64,000 bases of DNA from Niastella caeni (GTDB lineage Bacteria; Bacteroidota; Bacteroidia; Chitinophagales; Chitinophagaceae): assembly GCF_004834005.1 (NCBI RefSeq), contig NZ_STFF01000001.1, positions 1,177,347 to 1,241,346 of the forward strand, given 5' to 3'. Shown in pieces: positions 17,035-27,134 of the stretch (its first letter is position 1; each line of letters begins with the position of its first letter). A program made the translations under genes and the position numbers. Below the pieces are notes generated by a model. The model was given only the letters and a program-made list of their open reading frames with translations, ran no database searches and was not told the DNA's origin.

Positions 17035-18441
17035 ATGAAGCGCATTTTTTGCTTTCTTATTGTAACCGGCCTGGTTACCGGCACCAGGGCCCAGGTTGCT
17101 GAAAACTTCAACACAAGGAACGGTGTTGCTATCCCGCAACTGAAAGGATACTTACAAAACCATTGCTGGGCCCTACCCGATTTTGACGTAGCGCACTCCA
17201 AGGCTGAGTACGATGGCTGGCTGGTTCCCGCCGCGGCGATAACGGCTGATCAACGCACCGGTATTTATACACCGGTACTGGATGTACCAGATCATATCAA
17301 TATTTCTTTTAACTGGCAGTTCAACCAAACCTTTGAAAAGGGAACCCGTCGCTGGTTAAAAGTTTATTTAACCGATCCCAATAATATTATTGTATCCCGG
17401 TTAGATAGCATTGAATGTGCATCTGCTACTTCCCAAACCACTTACAACAAATCATTTACCGGTCTTATGCCGGGTATATATAAAGTGTACCTGAACTACC
17501 AGGGTAAGGGTGGTACTGCACAAATCGCCATTGATCAACTGGTTGTTTCAGCGGCCTTGCATTACCCTGAAGGATGCAACACCTCGCCTATTGCAGAAAA
17601 TGATAATATCATTGGGCTACCCAATCATACCGCCACTGGTCAGGTTACTGCCAATGACCGGGATGCCGATCACGACCGGTTCAATGCCTACCTGATCAGC
17701 AATTCACCCGATGGAAAAGTAGTATTGCGGGGCGATGGCAGCTTTATATTTACCCCGAATGCTGATTTTACCGGTCATTCAACTACGTTCACCTACAAAG
17801 TGTGTGACAATGGCTTTGGTCGCATGTGCTCACAGGATGCCACGGTTATATTGAGCTTTCCCGATGAGTCGGTAAGTTTGAACGATTTCGCCGGTCTTTA
17901 TAACGATGGCGGACAAGTGTTATTGAAATGGGCAACAGGTTATGAATTCAACAGCAGCCGCTTCGACATTGAAAGAAGCATCGATGGCCGCAAATGGACA
18001 ACTGCAGGTACAGTAAAAGCGCAGGGTACTTCAACGGAGAAAAAAGCATACGCGTTTTATGATGAAGTAGGTAAAAATACCGCCCTGAAAAAAGACCTCT
18101 ACTATCGATTGAAGCAGGTTAATAACGAAGGGAAAGTGGCTATGAGCAGATTACTGGTAGTGCGCGTATATAATACGCCTACAGTGAAAATGGTGAGCGT
18201 TACCCCCAATCCTGCCAAAAATGATATTGCAGTAACCACGCAGCTCAATGAAAGCAGCTATGTTGCTATGAAAATATTAAATGCCGAAGGCGCCATTGTG
18301 ATGAATAAAACGTCAAAAGCGAATGCAGGCGCCAATAGTTTTATTATGGAAGGAAGCAGCAACCTGCAGCCAGGCGCTTATATGCTCGATGTTACGGTAA
18401 ACAGCAAAGAGCGCATGATGGTAAAACTGATTAAAGAATAA
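17035..18441 (+). CDS. T9SS type A sorting domain protein with cadherin-like/Ig domain
   Basis: 468 residues from the ATG at 17035, which opens a clear signal peptide (cleavage after about residue 20, TRAQ); an upstream TTG at 17017 is less likely. The N-terminal ~170 residues are an unrecognised beta-sandwich that may bind carbohydrate. Residues about 185-280 form a cadherin-like/VCBS-type repeat (SPIAENDNIIGLPNHTATG, then SFIFTPNADFTGHSTTFTY). A fibronectin-like module (about 285-380, YEFNSSRFDIERSIDGRKW) and the T9SS domain (about 385-468, VTPNPAKNDIAV) follow. Cell-surface protein, function unknown. A hairpin terminator follows. Confidence 0.87.
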   Translation: MKRIFCFLIVTGLVTGTRAQVAENFNTRNGVAIPQLKGYLQNHCWALPDFDVAHSKAEYDGWLVPAAAITADQRTGIYTPVLDVPDHINISFNWQFNQTFEKGTRRWLKVYLTDPNNIIVSRLDSIECASATSQTTYNKSFTGLMPGIYKVYLNYQGKGGTAQIAIDQLVVSAALHYPEGCNTSPIAENDNIIGLPNHTATGQVTANDRDADHDRFNAYLISNSPDGKVVLRGDGSFIFTPNADFTGHSTTFTYKVCDNGFGRMCSQDATVILSFPDESVSLNDFAGLYNDGGQVLLKWATGYEFNSSRFDIERSIDGRKWTTAGTVKAQGTSTEKKAYAFYDEVGKNTALKKDLYYRLKQVNNEGKVAMSRLLVVRVYNTPTVKMVSVTPNPAKNDIAVTTQLNESSYVAMKILNAEGAIVMNKTSKANAGANSFIMEGSSNLQPGAYMLDVTVNSKERMMVKLIKE

Positions 18442-18463
18442 TAGTGAGTTTCACAGGTAAGAT

Positions 18464-18488
18464 ACCCCTGCCTCCAAAAGGCGGGGGT
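18464..18488. terminator. Bidirectional terminator hairpin
   Basis: ACCCCTGCC and GGCGGGGGT pair around TCCAAAA between the T9SS gene (plus) and the regulator gene (minus), followed by TATTTATTT on the plus strand. The hairpin touches the stop codon of the regulator. Confidence 0.6.
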
Positions 18489-18796
18489 TATTTATTTACG
18501 CCCAGGTACGATTGCAAATTCTTTACATACTGCTCAAAAGCGGCCACACCTGCCGGCGTTATTTTACAAATGGTTTGCGGGTAATTATCTTTAAATTGTT
18601 TAACAACTTCAATATAACCGGCCTCTTTTAGTTTATTGATCTGCACGCTCAAATTGCCGGCCGTTGCATTTGTCTTTTCACGAATAAAAGTAAACTCCGC
18701 CTCCTTCACACTAATGAGAAGTGACACTACTGCCAAGCGTAGCTGGGAATGTAATATTGGATCAAGATCTTTAAACTCCATTTCAATCGCTTTCAA
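18488..18796 (-). CDS. Winged-helix transcriptional regulator (MarR/ArsR-like)
   Basis: 102 residues, a single winged-helix DNA-binding domain: LHSQLRLAVVSLL (helix 1), FTFIREKTNATAGNLSVQINKL (helices 2-3, recognition helix around NLSVQINKL), then the wing KQFKDNYPQTICKITPAG. This matches the small regulators that pair with membrane proteins in Bacteroidota. The start may be Met1 (18796) or Met6. It lies 43 bp downstream of a membrane protein gene on the same strand and probably controls their common operon. The ligand is unknown. Confidence 0.8.
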   Translation of the reverse strand: MKAIEMEFKDLDPILHSQLRLAVVSLLISVKEAEFTFIREKTNATAGNLSVQINKLKEAGYIEVVKQFKDNYPQTICKITPAGVAAFEQYVKNLQSYLGVNK

Positions 18797-18839
18797 CCTT
18801 ATTGATGATACCTTTTACATTAATCAACACTGTACAAGG

Positions 18840-19448
18840 TTAACGGTTCATATGCTTAAACTTCAACCGCAACAGGTAACCAGGTATGATCCATGCTATG
18901 AGCATGGCTGCTGCAACCAGTAATAAATGAAATTCCACCGGTATTACAGTACATAATATCGATAACAACCAACAACCAATGCCGCCCCATACCAATGGTT
19001 TGAACCGGAGAATGATGCCTGACAAAAAGGTGGGCATTCCATAAATTACCAGAAACAGGGGATCTATCAATTTGTAATACTCTTTACCCTGAATAGCGCC
19101 AATGAGGACAGCCGACAGGAACATGATGATCACAAACGTTATCCATACATACTTAACAATATCATCGGTGTATGTTCGCACCCTTTCTTTACGCCGTTTC
19201 CTACGCAGAAAAAAGATCTGGAAAATGACGGCTGCCCAGGTAACCGTCCAAACCAAATAATGTTTTTCGTACTGAATACGTAGTAAAATAAACTCCGCAA
19301 TACTGCACAGTAATACTACCCATCCCCATAACAGATACAAAAATCCATCTTCATTAAAACGGTTCGTTGCCTTATTGATCATGGATTCAATAAGCGCCAG
19401 ACTTTCCGTGTGCGAAAAACCGGTATCCTTTTCCATATAACAGGTCAC
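18840..19448 (-). CDS. Membrane protein of unknown function paired with a winged-helix regulator
   Basis: 202 residues. A soluble N terminus (HTESLALIESMINKATNRF) is followed by about five membrane segments, with a basic cytoplasmic loop FLRRKRRKERVR near residue 90. Near the end is LLLVAAAMLIAWIIPGYLLRLKFKH. I do not recognise a named transporter family. Gene pairs of such a protein with a small winged-helix regulator are frequent in Bacteroidota, which suggests a sensing or stress role, but this is inference. Confidence 0.7.
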   Translation of the reverse strand: MTCYMEKDTGFSHTESLALIESMINKATNRFNEDGFLYLLWGWVVLLCSIAEFILLRIQYEKHYLVWTVTWAAVIFQIFFLRRKRRKERVRTYTDDIVKYVWITFVIIMFLSAVLIGAIQGKEYYKLIDPLFLVIYGMPTFLSGIILRFKPLVWGGIGCWLLSILCTVIPVEFHLLLVAAAMLIAWIIPGYLLRLKFKHMNR

Positions 19449-19495
19449 TTTATTAATAGTTCATCAGGCAAATTAATCACTAGCCGATATGTCAT

Positions 19496-19538
19496 AAAAG
19501 AAAATTGTCCACGCAGGTTTATAAACCGGTGCGTGGAC
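19496..19538 (-). terminator. Terminator after the TPR-like gene
   Basis: GTCCACGCA and TGCGTGGAC flank an inner GGTTTATAAACC palindrome, giving a long stem, and the minus strand continues AATTTTCTTTTAT. It is placed just downstream of the stop codon at 19547. Confidence 0.7.
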
Positions 19539-19546
19539 GACTTTCA

Positions 19547-20185
19547 CTATTTGCATCCTTCCAACACTTTCTCAGCTTGAAGTTTACCCCAACTGGGATC
19601 AATGCTGGAGGCAGGTTTGAATGCTTCGAATTTTTTTACTGCCTCTTCGAGCATTGGCTTGGCGCTGTTGCAACCACCGCCAAATTGTTCAGGCGTGTTA
19701 CGTAAATTCTGTCCCTGCAAATAATAAGGTCTTGGGTTGGTTGGGTCCTGCTTTTTCGCATTCTCCAGCTCTTGTTGTATAACGGCGCCATATTGCTGCC
19801 AGCGTTGCTGTGGATTCACCAGCATGCGCAGGGTGGCTATCATTGATTTTATGCAACTGATCTCAGAATTGTTGGGTTTCATACCTTCGGCTTTGGTCAA
19901 CAATTGCTCGGCTTTTCCGGCCAATGCATCGTTGTTGGGCATATCGTTCTTCATAAATGAATATATCACCTGGGCAAGCGAAGCATAGTAATAGGGAAGC
20001 CATTGGTTCTTTTCAGCATCGCCAATACGTTCAAAAGCAGCAGATACTGCCAGCATATCGTCGGCGGTTTTAGCCGAATCAAATTGGGCGATGTTAGTAG
20101 TCATTGCTTTGGTAAACTTCTCGCTTTGTGCAAACCCCTGTGTTACTACAGCAAGCGAAAGGAGTGCAAAAAACATTTTCTTCAT
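19547..20185 (-). CDS. Secreted TPR-like protein
   Basis: 212 residues with a Sec signal peptide (cleavage after about residue 19, GFAQ). The helical body has TPR-like spacing: WLPYYYASLAQVIYSF, ALAGKAEQLLTKAEGMKPNNSE and NPRPYYLQGQNL, with the acidic/Pro turns expected between TPR helices. It ends with GGGCNSAKPMLEEAVKKFEAF. Proteins of this kind in Bacteroidota are often encoded beside TonB receptors. Here the receptor gene ends 39 bp upstream on the same strand, so the two are an operon; a role as a periplasmic partner is inference. Confidence 0.75.
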   Translation of the reverse strand: MKKMFFALLSLAVVTQGFAQSEKFTKAMTTNIAQFDSAKTADDMLAVSAAFERIGDAEKNQWLPYYYASLAQVIYSFMKNDMPNNDALAGKAEQLLTKAEGMKPNNSEISCIKSMIATLRMLVNPQQRWQQYGAVIQQELENAKKQDPTNPRPYYLQGQNLRNTPEQFGGGCNSAKPMLEEAVKKFEAFKPASSIDPSWGKLQAEKVLEGCK

Positions 20186-20224
20186 GATGATTGATTTTAT
20201 TTTTTATGGTAATGTTAACTGATA

Positions 20225-22495
20225 CTATAAATTACTATTGATCACATCGTCGGTTCTGTCGACCCCAAAACTCAGGAAACAACCGAAGAAGAAAAACCGC
20301 CGGGCCGTAGGCAGAATAGGATCTTTCCTTAAGCCATTATAAGAATAGTTATAACCAAACACCTGATCGTTCCCCAATACGTTATTTATTGAAAATACCC
20401 ACACAACAAATTTTTTCGCTTTTGCATTTCCAATGGCAGGCAGGTAATTAACACTAAAGCTAAGGTTATTATATGCAATGGTTTTACCCTGATCGGCAAT
20501 TTGAAATTTACCGGCGCTGTTGTTATACCTGATGTTATAATAAGGGCGGCCGGTTGCAAACGTATACGAACCGTTAAACTGGGTCTTTAATTTGGTAACA
20601 AATTTTTTAATTACCAGGTTGGCCGTATGGGTTGCGGCAAAATTGGGTTTAATGGCATACGGGTAATTGAGGTAATCTCTCTTGGTATCGAGGTAGGAAT
20701 AAGAGATCCAGTAATCAACATTTTTTAAAGTTTTTCGATCGCGCCAGAATAGTTCAATTCCCTTGGCATCACCAAAACCGGCATTGCCTATGCTATCAAT
20801 AACTCCGTTGTTATTGTTTCCGTAGGTTTTTATCAGGTGCTCATATTTTTTATAGAAGCCTTCAATGCGCAACGTGTAATCCCTGCTTACCTTTTGATAG
20901 TTGGCAATATAATGGGTTGCTTTGGTGTATAACAGGTCATTGAAAGCGTATCCACGCAGGTAATAATCCTTTTCAGGTTTCTGATAAAAAATTCCATATG
21001 CCAGGGAAGCCTGTGCTTTGTTGCCTACTTTATACGCCAATGAAACACGGGGAACCATATTCGTTTTTTCGAGCAACGAACTATGTTCGAACCGCCCGCC
21101 TAATTTAGCCGCCAGATCGTTGGTGATATAGATGTCGGCCTCTGCAAAAGCTGCTTTAAAATGATCATCTGTTTTAGAAATGGCATTTGAAACATATAAA
21201 TTATCAAAAGTATTCTTATCGGTAAAGTACATATACTCGCCCCCAAACCTGATGGCGCTTAACCCATACAAACGTCTTTCCAGTACGGTTTTTATCGTGG
21301 CAAGATTGCCGTTGGCCTTAACATCAAAGCTCTTTGTATTGTACGGTTCAACATTCAGCACCACAGGATCGTTAGCCTGGTCCTGCAATTCGTTACCTAT
21401 CTTATCGGTATTGGTACTGTAAGAAGCCCCCAGGTACAGATGCCATTTTTTGCCCAGCTTTTCTTTCCACGACAAATTCCCGTACACATTGAAGTTCGTT
21501 AGCTTAAACGCATTTTTAAGATCTGTCGAATCAATATCAGGCCTGCGCAGGCCCAGGTTGTTGTAATTGAAATAACCATAAAACTTCAGCATGCCGGTTT
21601 TGGAAGTTTTGACCCGGAAATTAACCTCGCCATTGTGAAACTCGGGTATTTTGAAATTATCTGGCCGTTGCTTAACGGCGGCAAAGTACGCCGCAAGATT
21701 AACATAGCCGTAATTGACTCCCCAACTGGCATTTTTCTTCTTTGATAATTTTTGAAAGCCGGCATTTAGCGCAACTGTAGAAATGCCTACGCTGGCCGAA
21801 GATCGATCAGGCAAATCAACCGACTCTAATATAAGTGCAGAAGAAAGCGCTTGGCCATATAAAGCAGAATAGCCACCCGCACTAAATACGGTTCCTTTAA
21901 AAATAAAGGGTGAAAAGCGGCCTCGCTGTGCTATATCCGGTACACTGCTGTAAAAGAAATTATTTACCAGGGTACCGTCAATAAATACTTTTGTTTCCTG
22001 GGCCGTTCCGCCACGAACAAACAAACCTTCACTCTCCCCTACCTGTTGGGCGCCCGGCAATGTTTTAATGGCTCCGGTAACATCGGCGTTGGCGCTGGCG
22101 GTGGAAACAATATCAATACTGTTTAAAACTGTCGTACGCTTTGCATCACTGGCTTCAAAGGAACCGGCCGTTATGGTAACGGCCGTTAATTCATTGGGTT
22201 CCTGCTTTAACACCACATCAAGATGCATGGTGGCGCCAGCAAGGGTTATTTTTTGTTCCTGCAGTTTGTAACCAATAGACGTAGCCAATAATGTTTGCTC
22301 TCCTTTTTCAGTTGTTCTGAAACGATAAGCGCCCAATGAATCGGATGTGGCGCCATCGTAAGTATCTTTTAAAGTAATACTGGCGCCCTGAATAGGGCGA
22401 CCTTTACCATCTTTCACTTTTCCCGACACTACAGTTTGTGCTGAACCTGCCAAAAAGGATAAGAGTAATACAAGCAGTGGCAATAGGTGTAGCAT
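20225..22495 (-). CDS. TonB-dependent receptor with carboxypeptidase-like regulatory domain
   Basis: 756 residues from the chosen ATG at 22495, which begins the signal peptide MLHLLPLLVLLLSFLAGSAQ; the upstream ATG at 22516 overlaps the promoter -7 element and is rejected. Domains: CarboxypepD_reg-like (about 25-105, VSGKVKDGKGRPIQGASI), plug (about 115-215, GAIKTLPGAQQVGESEGLFVR and DGTLVNNFFYSS), then a 22-strand barrel ending in an aromatic-rich strand. There is no SusD partner nearby. Substrate unknown. It leads the operon with the TPR-like gene. Confidence 0.92.
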   Translation of the reverse strand: MLHLLPLLVLLLSFLAGSAQTVVSGKVKDGKGRPIQGASITLKDTYDGATSDSLGAYRFRTTEKGEQTLLATSIGYKLQEQKITLAGATMHLDVVLKQEPNELTAVTITAGSFEASDAKRTTVLNSIDIVSTASANADVTGAIKTLPGAQQVGESEGLFVRGGTAQETKVFIDGTLVNNFFYSSVPDIAQRGRFSPFIFKGTVFSAGGYSALYGQALSSALILESVDLPDRSSASVGISTVALNAGFQKLSKKKNASWGVNYGYVNLAAYFAAVKQRPDNFKIPEFHNGEVNFRVKTSKTGMLKFYGYFNYNNLGLRRPDIDSTDLKNAFKLTNFNVYGNLSWKEKLGKKWHLYLGASYSTNTDKIGNELQDQANDPVVLNVEPYNTKSFDVKANGNLATIKTVLERRLYGLSAIRFGGEYMYFTDKNTFDNLYVSNAISKTDDHFKAAFAEADIYITNDLAAKLGGRFEHSSLLEKTNMVPRVSLAYKVGNKAQASLAYGIFYQKPEKDYYLRGYAFNDLLYTKATHYIANYQKVSRDYTLRIEGFYKKYEHLIKTYGNNNNGVIDSIGNAGFGDAKGIELFWRDRKTLKNVDYWISYSYLDTKRDYLNYPYAIKPNFAATHTANLVIKKFVTKLKTQFNGSYTFATGRPYYNIRYNNSAGKFQIADQGKTIAYNNLSFSVNYLPAIGNAKAKKFVVWVFSINNVLGNDQVFGYNYSYNGLRKDPILPTARRFFFFGCFLSFGVDRTDDVINSNL

Positions 22496-22513
22496 TGTTA
22501 TGTAATTTATACT

Positions 22514-22544
22514 CAAACGTAAATTAGTTTACAATATAAACCAA
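22514..22544 (-). promoter_or_regulatory. Promoter of the TonB receptor operon
   Basis: Minus strand TTG (22544-22542), 20-bp spacer, TACGTTTG (22521-22514), matching the Bacteroidota consensus. Predicted start near 22508, leaving a leader of about 13 nt before the ATG at 22495. Confidence 0.6.
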
Positions 22545-22832
22545 ATTAAATGTAAAAGTTTTCCCCATTCCTCCCAAATGAAGAAGGAGGGGCCGTAACT
22601 CCACATTCATTTGATTATTAAACAATTAACTAATTTTTGAAATAAAGGTAAATTATACACCATTCGTTGCGTATTGATTTTGATTATATTTCATTAGGCA
22701 AATAATAATAATATAATCCCCCTGAATCCACTACATATTTACCTGTAAAATATCCGTGTGGGTTTTGCGTTGTACGATTGGCGAAAAAGCGCTAACTATC
22801 GCCTTTAATTAATTACATCCGTACCGTAAACT

Positions 22833-23069
22833 ATGAAAAGGATTGAAATTCCTTCATACGCATCTATTCATTTAGATGATCATTGCTGCCTTATTTCCCT
22901 GGACAGTAACCAAGCGTTGCTGCCAGGATCACACCACACGTTACCGGAAAAATTGTCTGGTAAAACCAAAACCTCAATACTGTTTAGCTATTTCCTTCCT
23001 GTTCAGAAAAGTTTACCCGGATTTAATAACAAGATTGAAAACACTTTTGCCTTTAAGGATCAGTTTTGA
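22833..23069 (+). CDS. Possible small protein, 78 residues
   Basis: An ATG-initiated 78-codon frame (MKRIEIPSYASIHLDDHCCL at the start) in the 780-bp gap before a T9SS gene. It has no signal peptide or known domain and no repeat. The rest of the gap (22545-23299) contains only AT-rich sequence and a CCTCC/GGAGG hairpin around 22575. Without promoter or conservation evidence it could be chance. Confidence 0.3.
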   Translation: MKRIEIPSYASIHLDDHCCLISLDSNQALLPGSHHTLPEKLSGKTKTSILFSYFLPVQKSLPGFNNKIENTFAFKDQF

Positions 23070-23299
23070 CTTAAACCCATATGAATAAAACATTCATTAA
23101 AACTGATAATAAAACAACTGATACAAATACTATAGATAAATTTTAAAACTGTGGCCAATGCAATTAAACGAGTAACCAGAGAATAAGTACTAAATAAGAA
23201 TTTTTATAAGGTTATAATTAAAGAAGCAGCGCGCGGCGTGTTTCGTAATTATGATGACTGAATTTTATTAGAAAACTTTTAAGTGTAAATCCGGAACCT

Positions 23300-25699
23300 A
23301 TGAACTTAAAATTCTACCCTTTGAGAGCCCTGCTCTTATCCTTATTGCTATTAGGCTTTAAGGCGCGTACGCAGGCCCAAGCGGCATTAGACTTTGTTAA
23401 AACTGTAGAGAACTTCACGAACGGTGGAGACGGTACTACAGCCAGTCAGGGTGATGTATTGATATATACGATCACCGTCAGAAATCTTACCACACAAAAC
23501 TATGTTGCATCCAGACTGTACGATAACGTTCCTGCGGGTGTGTCGTATGTAACTGGTTCTACCACCTTAAACGGCGGAGCAGTGGCCGATGGCAGTGGTG
23601 GAAGAATGCCCTATTCAGCGAGTGGCGGTTATATTAATTCGCCTACTTATGGTACGGGTATTCTGGCTCCTAATGCAACGGCAACGATCATCTTCAGAGT
23701 GCGCGTAACAGCCAATGGCGGAAGCATTTTCAACAATGCCACCATTGATGCCAGCCAGAACGGTGTTTCCACTATTCAGGCTACCAACACGGTATTTACA
23801 AACGTTATTGTAGATGCCGGTTGTAACGTTGTTTATTCGACTACTACTTACTATCCAAACCAAAACACGGGATGTGGCAGCGGTAACTGTGAACTGGATG
23901 AATGGAGTTTTTTACGAACTGTAAATACTACCAACGGTACGAGCGGAGCTTTTAATACACCCATGTATAATGGTTATCTCAGCACACAAAGATTCGAGGC
24001 GCTTCCAGTGGGTTCTACCACTACCACAGGCCGTTTATTGAATCATTGCGCAGCGCTGGCATATGACAGAGCCCGGCAAAGGATCTATTTCGTTAATAAC
24101 GTCATAGACCAGGATCTTTGCTATATTGATCTTAGTATTCCTGCACCTTATGCAACCAGACGGTTTACAGGATATAAACTGGAAACCAATACTTCCAATA
24201 CCGGTTACAGAATTAACCGTATGGGTATGGGTTCTGATGGATATGGGTATGCGCTTACCTCTAATGGTTTGGACCTTATCAGGTTCACCTTTAACGCGTC
24301 GGATGTACCGCAAATCAACAGGCTGGGCCCATTGATTAACGCCCCAACCAATGCATCCGGAGGCAGAGATGTTCTCAGTGAAAGCGGGGGTGACCTGTTT
24401 GCAGATGGTTCAGGCAAATTATACCTGATCACCAACGCCAGTCACATGTATAAGATCAACCCATCTACCAGGGTAGCTACCTTCATGGGTAGCATCAACT
24501 TCTCCGGATCCGGCTCCTTTACCTCGCAGTCATTAGCCATTGATGCGTTGGGTAATGTTTATATCGGTGGGGCTTACCGGGATGTATACAGGCTTGACCT
24601 GCAAACAATGAATACTACCCAACTCAATTCCAGCAATACAAACGTATACCATACTGGTGATTTTACCACTTGCGCGTTCCCGGTGCTGGCCAGTTCCATC
24701 ATCGCCGATAAAACGTTCAGGAATATAAATGGCAGCGGTACGATTGTTGGCGGCGATACGGTTGAATATGTCATTACTGTAACCAACATTGGTAACATTA
24801 ATGCAGCAGGCGTATATATGTACGATTATATTCCATCATCTACTACTTACCTGGCTGGTACAACCCGATTAAATGGAATACCAGTAGCAGACGTAGGCGG
24901 TGTTATGCCATATGCAGTTTCAGGCGGCCGGTTGGTAAACACCCTGGGTGAAGATCCTGGTATCATAAGACCAACCGGGGCAAACGCAGCGGTGGTAACC
25001 TTCCAGGTAGTTACCCAACCCAATCAGCAGGTTTGTAACCAGTCAAGGATCTCCCTGCTCGATGCCGATGGTAACGTAATGTTTGTAAACTCAAACGACC
25101 CTACGAACGTTGGACAAACACCTACCTGTTTCTATTCTGATGGTGTACTGCCTTTGACCAACCTGAAATTCAGAGGCAGCCTGAAAGATGAGAAGTCGGT
25201 TTTACAATGGACTATGAACGGCGATGATAATATTGCCTACTACGATATAGAATTCTCTGAAAACGGTACCTCATTCAGCCATGCCGGCAAGGTAGAAGGC
25301 AAGGGACGTACCAATTCAGCCAACAGTTACCAGTTTACCGATCCTGAGCATACATTTGCTTCTGTTCGCTATTATCGTCTGAAGCTTATGCAAAAAGGCG
25401 GAAACTTTACATATTCAGGTATCATCAGGCTGAATGCCAATGACCTGGATGTAGAAGCTGTTCCAAATCCATTCGACAAGGATATCAACGTTCAGATAAG
25501 ATTGAAAACGGCTGAAACCGTTCGCGTACGGTTAGTTGATTTCCTTGGAAGAGAGGTTTACAGCACCACCGAACAATTAAGTATCGGTAGTCATTCGCTC
25601 AGCATCCGCATCCCATCAGGCCTTACAAAAGGCATGTATGTGCTGGATGTAAAAGCTGGCAGTGATCAGATCTTCCAGAAAAAACTGTTGAAGAAGTAA
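23300..25699 (+). CDS. T9SS protein with two DUF11 repeats
   Basis: 799 residues. Signal peptide (cleavage after about residue 27, RTQAQ), first DUF11-type Ig repeat (about 30-165, GDVLIYTITVRNLTTQNYV, VPAGVSYVTGSTTLNGG), a beta-propeller-like region (about 220-465, HCAALAYDRARQRIYFVNN), second DUF11 repeat (about 475-600, GDTVEYVITVTNIGNINAAG), fibronectin-like module (about 625-715) and T9SS domain (about 720-799, AVPNPFDKDINVQI). DUF11 repeats form stalks in surface adhesins, so this is probably a long extracellular surface protein. No enzymatic motif is seen. It is monocistronic, bounded by a strong terminator. Confidence 0.88.
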   Translation: MNLKFYPLRALLLSLLLLGFKARTQAQAALDFVKTVENFTNGGDGTTASQGDVLIYTITVRNLTTQNYVASRLYDNVPAGVSYVTGSTTLNGGAVADGSGGRMPYSASGGYINSPTYGTGILAPNATATIIFRVRVTANGGSIFNNATIDASQNGVSTIQATNTVFTNVIVDAGCNVVYSTTTYYPNQNTGCGSGNCELDEWSFLRTVNTTNGTSGAFNTPMYNGYLSTQRFEALPVGSTTTTGRLLNHCAALAYDRARQRIYFVNNVIDQDLCYIDLSIPAPYATRRFTGYKLETNTSNTGYRINRMGMGSDGYGYALTSNGLDLIRFTFNASDVPQINRLGPLINAPTNASGGRDVLSESGGDLFADGSGKLYLITNASHMYKINPSTRVATFMGSINFSGSGSFTSQSLAIDALGNVYIGGAYRDVYRLDLQTMNTTQLNSSNTNVYHTGDFTTCAFPVLASSIIADKTFRNINGSGTIVGGDTVEYVITVTNIGNINAAGVYMYDYIPSSTTYLAGTTRLNGIPVADVGGVMPYAVSGGRLVNTLGEDPGIIRPTGANAAVVTFQVVTQPNQQVCNQSRISLLDADGNVMFVNSNDPTNVGQTPTCFYSDGVLPLTNLKFRGSLKDEKSVLQWTMNGDDNIAYYDIEFSENGTSFSHAGKVEGKGRTNSANSYQFTDPEHTFASVRYYRLKLMQKGGNFTYSGIIRLNANDLDVEAVPNPFDKDINVQIRLKTAETVRVRLVDFLGREVYSTTEQLSIGSHSLSIRIPSGLTKGMYVLDVKAGSDQIFQKKLLKK

Positions 25700-25726
25700 C
25701 ATAGTTCCGGAAAGGTAGAATATACA

Positions 25727-25775
25727 AAGAGTCCGAAAGTGGCTTTCTTATGAAAGCTCTTTCGGACTTCTTCTT
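25727..25775. terminator. Strong bidirectional terminator
   Basis: AAGAGTCCGAAAG and CTTTCGGACTTCTT pair, with a small TTTC/GAAA inner stem, followed by CTTTT on plus. It separates two convergent T9SS genes. Confidence 0.75.
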
Positions 25776-25820
25776 TTATATACTTTCAAAACCCAATCAG
25801 CTTAATGCATCCACCGCTTT

Positions 25821-27134
25821 TTATTTCACTTTTATAAACCGCTGCGTAGTTGCTTCTACTCCATTCGATACTTTCACAATATACATTCCGGCGGTAAGGT
25901 TACTCACGTTTATCGTTTCGGTTTGACCCGGCCTGGTATTGGTTCTTTGTAGTACGCATTGGCCATTTGCATTGAACACCTGCATATTCACCGGGTTATC
26001 CTGCCAGGTGCTCGACAAGGTTATCCGCACATCACTTACAGCGGGGTTTGGATATACGGTGATGCTCCTGGCCGTATTTTCCTCCGAAACACGGATGATG
26101 CGCACCGCTGATTGCTTATACCTGCCGTCGATGTCAACTATTTTAAGGCGGTAATAAACAAGGCCGGAAGTAATACTTTTCAAATCATCCTTAAAGTTGT
26201 ATTCTTTGCGCACATTGCTATTGCCTTCTGTAAACACAATGCCGGCATCTGTAAAGTCTTTGCCATTCAGGCTTTTTTCAACAACAAAGTGGCTTACGTC
26301 TTTCTCCATATCTGTATTCCAGTTCAACAATACCTGGTTACTGCTTTTCCTTGCGGTAAAAGAACTCAGCACAACAGGCAATGGACTTTGCACAGGTGCA
26401 TTGTAGGCAAACGACTTGAACCAGAACGAATACATACGTTCTGCATCAATATCCCGGTCATCACTATGACCGCCGGTGCGAATACGAAACTGGCTTTTAT
26501 TAGTGTATCTGGCAGTGGTCATTACCCGGGTAGCGCTGGTATCAATATTACCATAATTGGTATCCGGTCCGTCAAACTTTTTACCCGTGAGCGTTAATAC
26601 GCTTAAAATTGACTCTAACAGATCGCTAACCTGCAGCAATGTACTTTGTTCGGTTGTGTACGACGCCAGGTTATACAACGATACCCATTCGTTAACATCG
26701 CGACCATCGCCATCAATATCAATAGCAGTAACATCCATGCTCGAAATAGATACGGGCAAATTATCTGTTTGGGAAACAAAGGAGATCTCAAACTCCATCC
26801 ACCAGTCTCTTTCCCCCCAGCCTGCGTTTTTGTTCTTATAAGATACCTGGGGTTGAAATGCTTTATCCCACCCGGTACCGGTAAGATCAATGGTTGTTAA
26901 TTTAACCCCGGCAGATGAGCGTCCACTTATTTTTATATACCCATCTACGTTAGTAGTTACGTTGGGGAATTTGTATACGGCGCCATCCTGGCCGGCTGTG
27001 CCCGATACCAATGACGCATCTTTAAATTCCAGGCCTGGCGCCTGTGTAAAGGCTGGCACAGATAGCATACAACTCACTGCTATCATTGCACTAAGCAAAA
27101 GTTTCTTTTTTGGTTTGAGATAAAGCTTACTCAT
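25821..27134 (-). CDS. T9SS type A sorting domain-containing secreted protein
   Basis: 437 residues from the ATG at 27134, chosen because it opens MSKLYLKPKKKLLLSAMIAV, a proper signal sequence; an in-frame ATG at 27182 would add 16 residues ahead of it. The central ~220 residues have an acidic motif AIDIDGDGRDVNEW, a calcium-binding DxDxDG loop as in thrombospondin-type or EF-like sites. A fibronectin-like module (about 250-345, WNTDMEKDVSHFVVEKSLNGK) and the T9SS domain (about 355-437, VYPNPAVSDVRITL) complete it. Secreted or surface-exposed; function unknown. Confidence 0.87.
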   Translation of the reverse strand: MSKLYLKPKKKLLLSAMIAVSCMLSVPAFTQAPGLEFKDASLVSGTAGQDGAVYKFPNVTTNVDGYIKISGRSSAGVKLTTIDLTGTGWDKAFQPQVSYKNKNAGWGERDWWMEFEISFVSQTDNLPVSISSMDVTAIDIDGDGRDVNEWVSLYNLASYTTEQSTLLQVSDLLESILSVLTLTGKKFDGPDTNYGNIDTSATRVMTTARYTNKSQFRIRTGGHSDDRDIDAERMYSFWFKSFAYNAPVQSPLPVVLSSFTARKSSNQVLLNWNTDMEKDVSHFVVEKSLNGKDFTDAGIVFTEGNSNVRKEYNFKDDLKSITSGLVYYRLKIVDIDGRYKQSAVRIIRVSEENTARSITVYPNPAVSDVRITLSSTWQDNPVNMQVFNANGQCVLQRTNTRPGQTETINVSNLTAGMYIVKVSNGVEATTQRFIKVK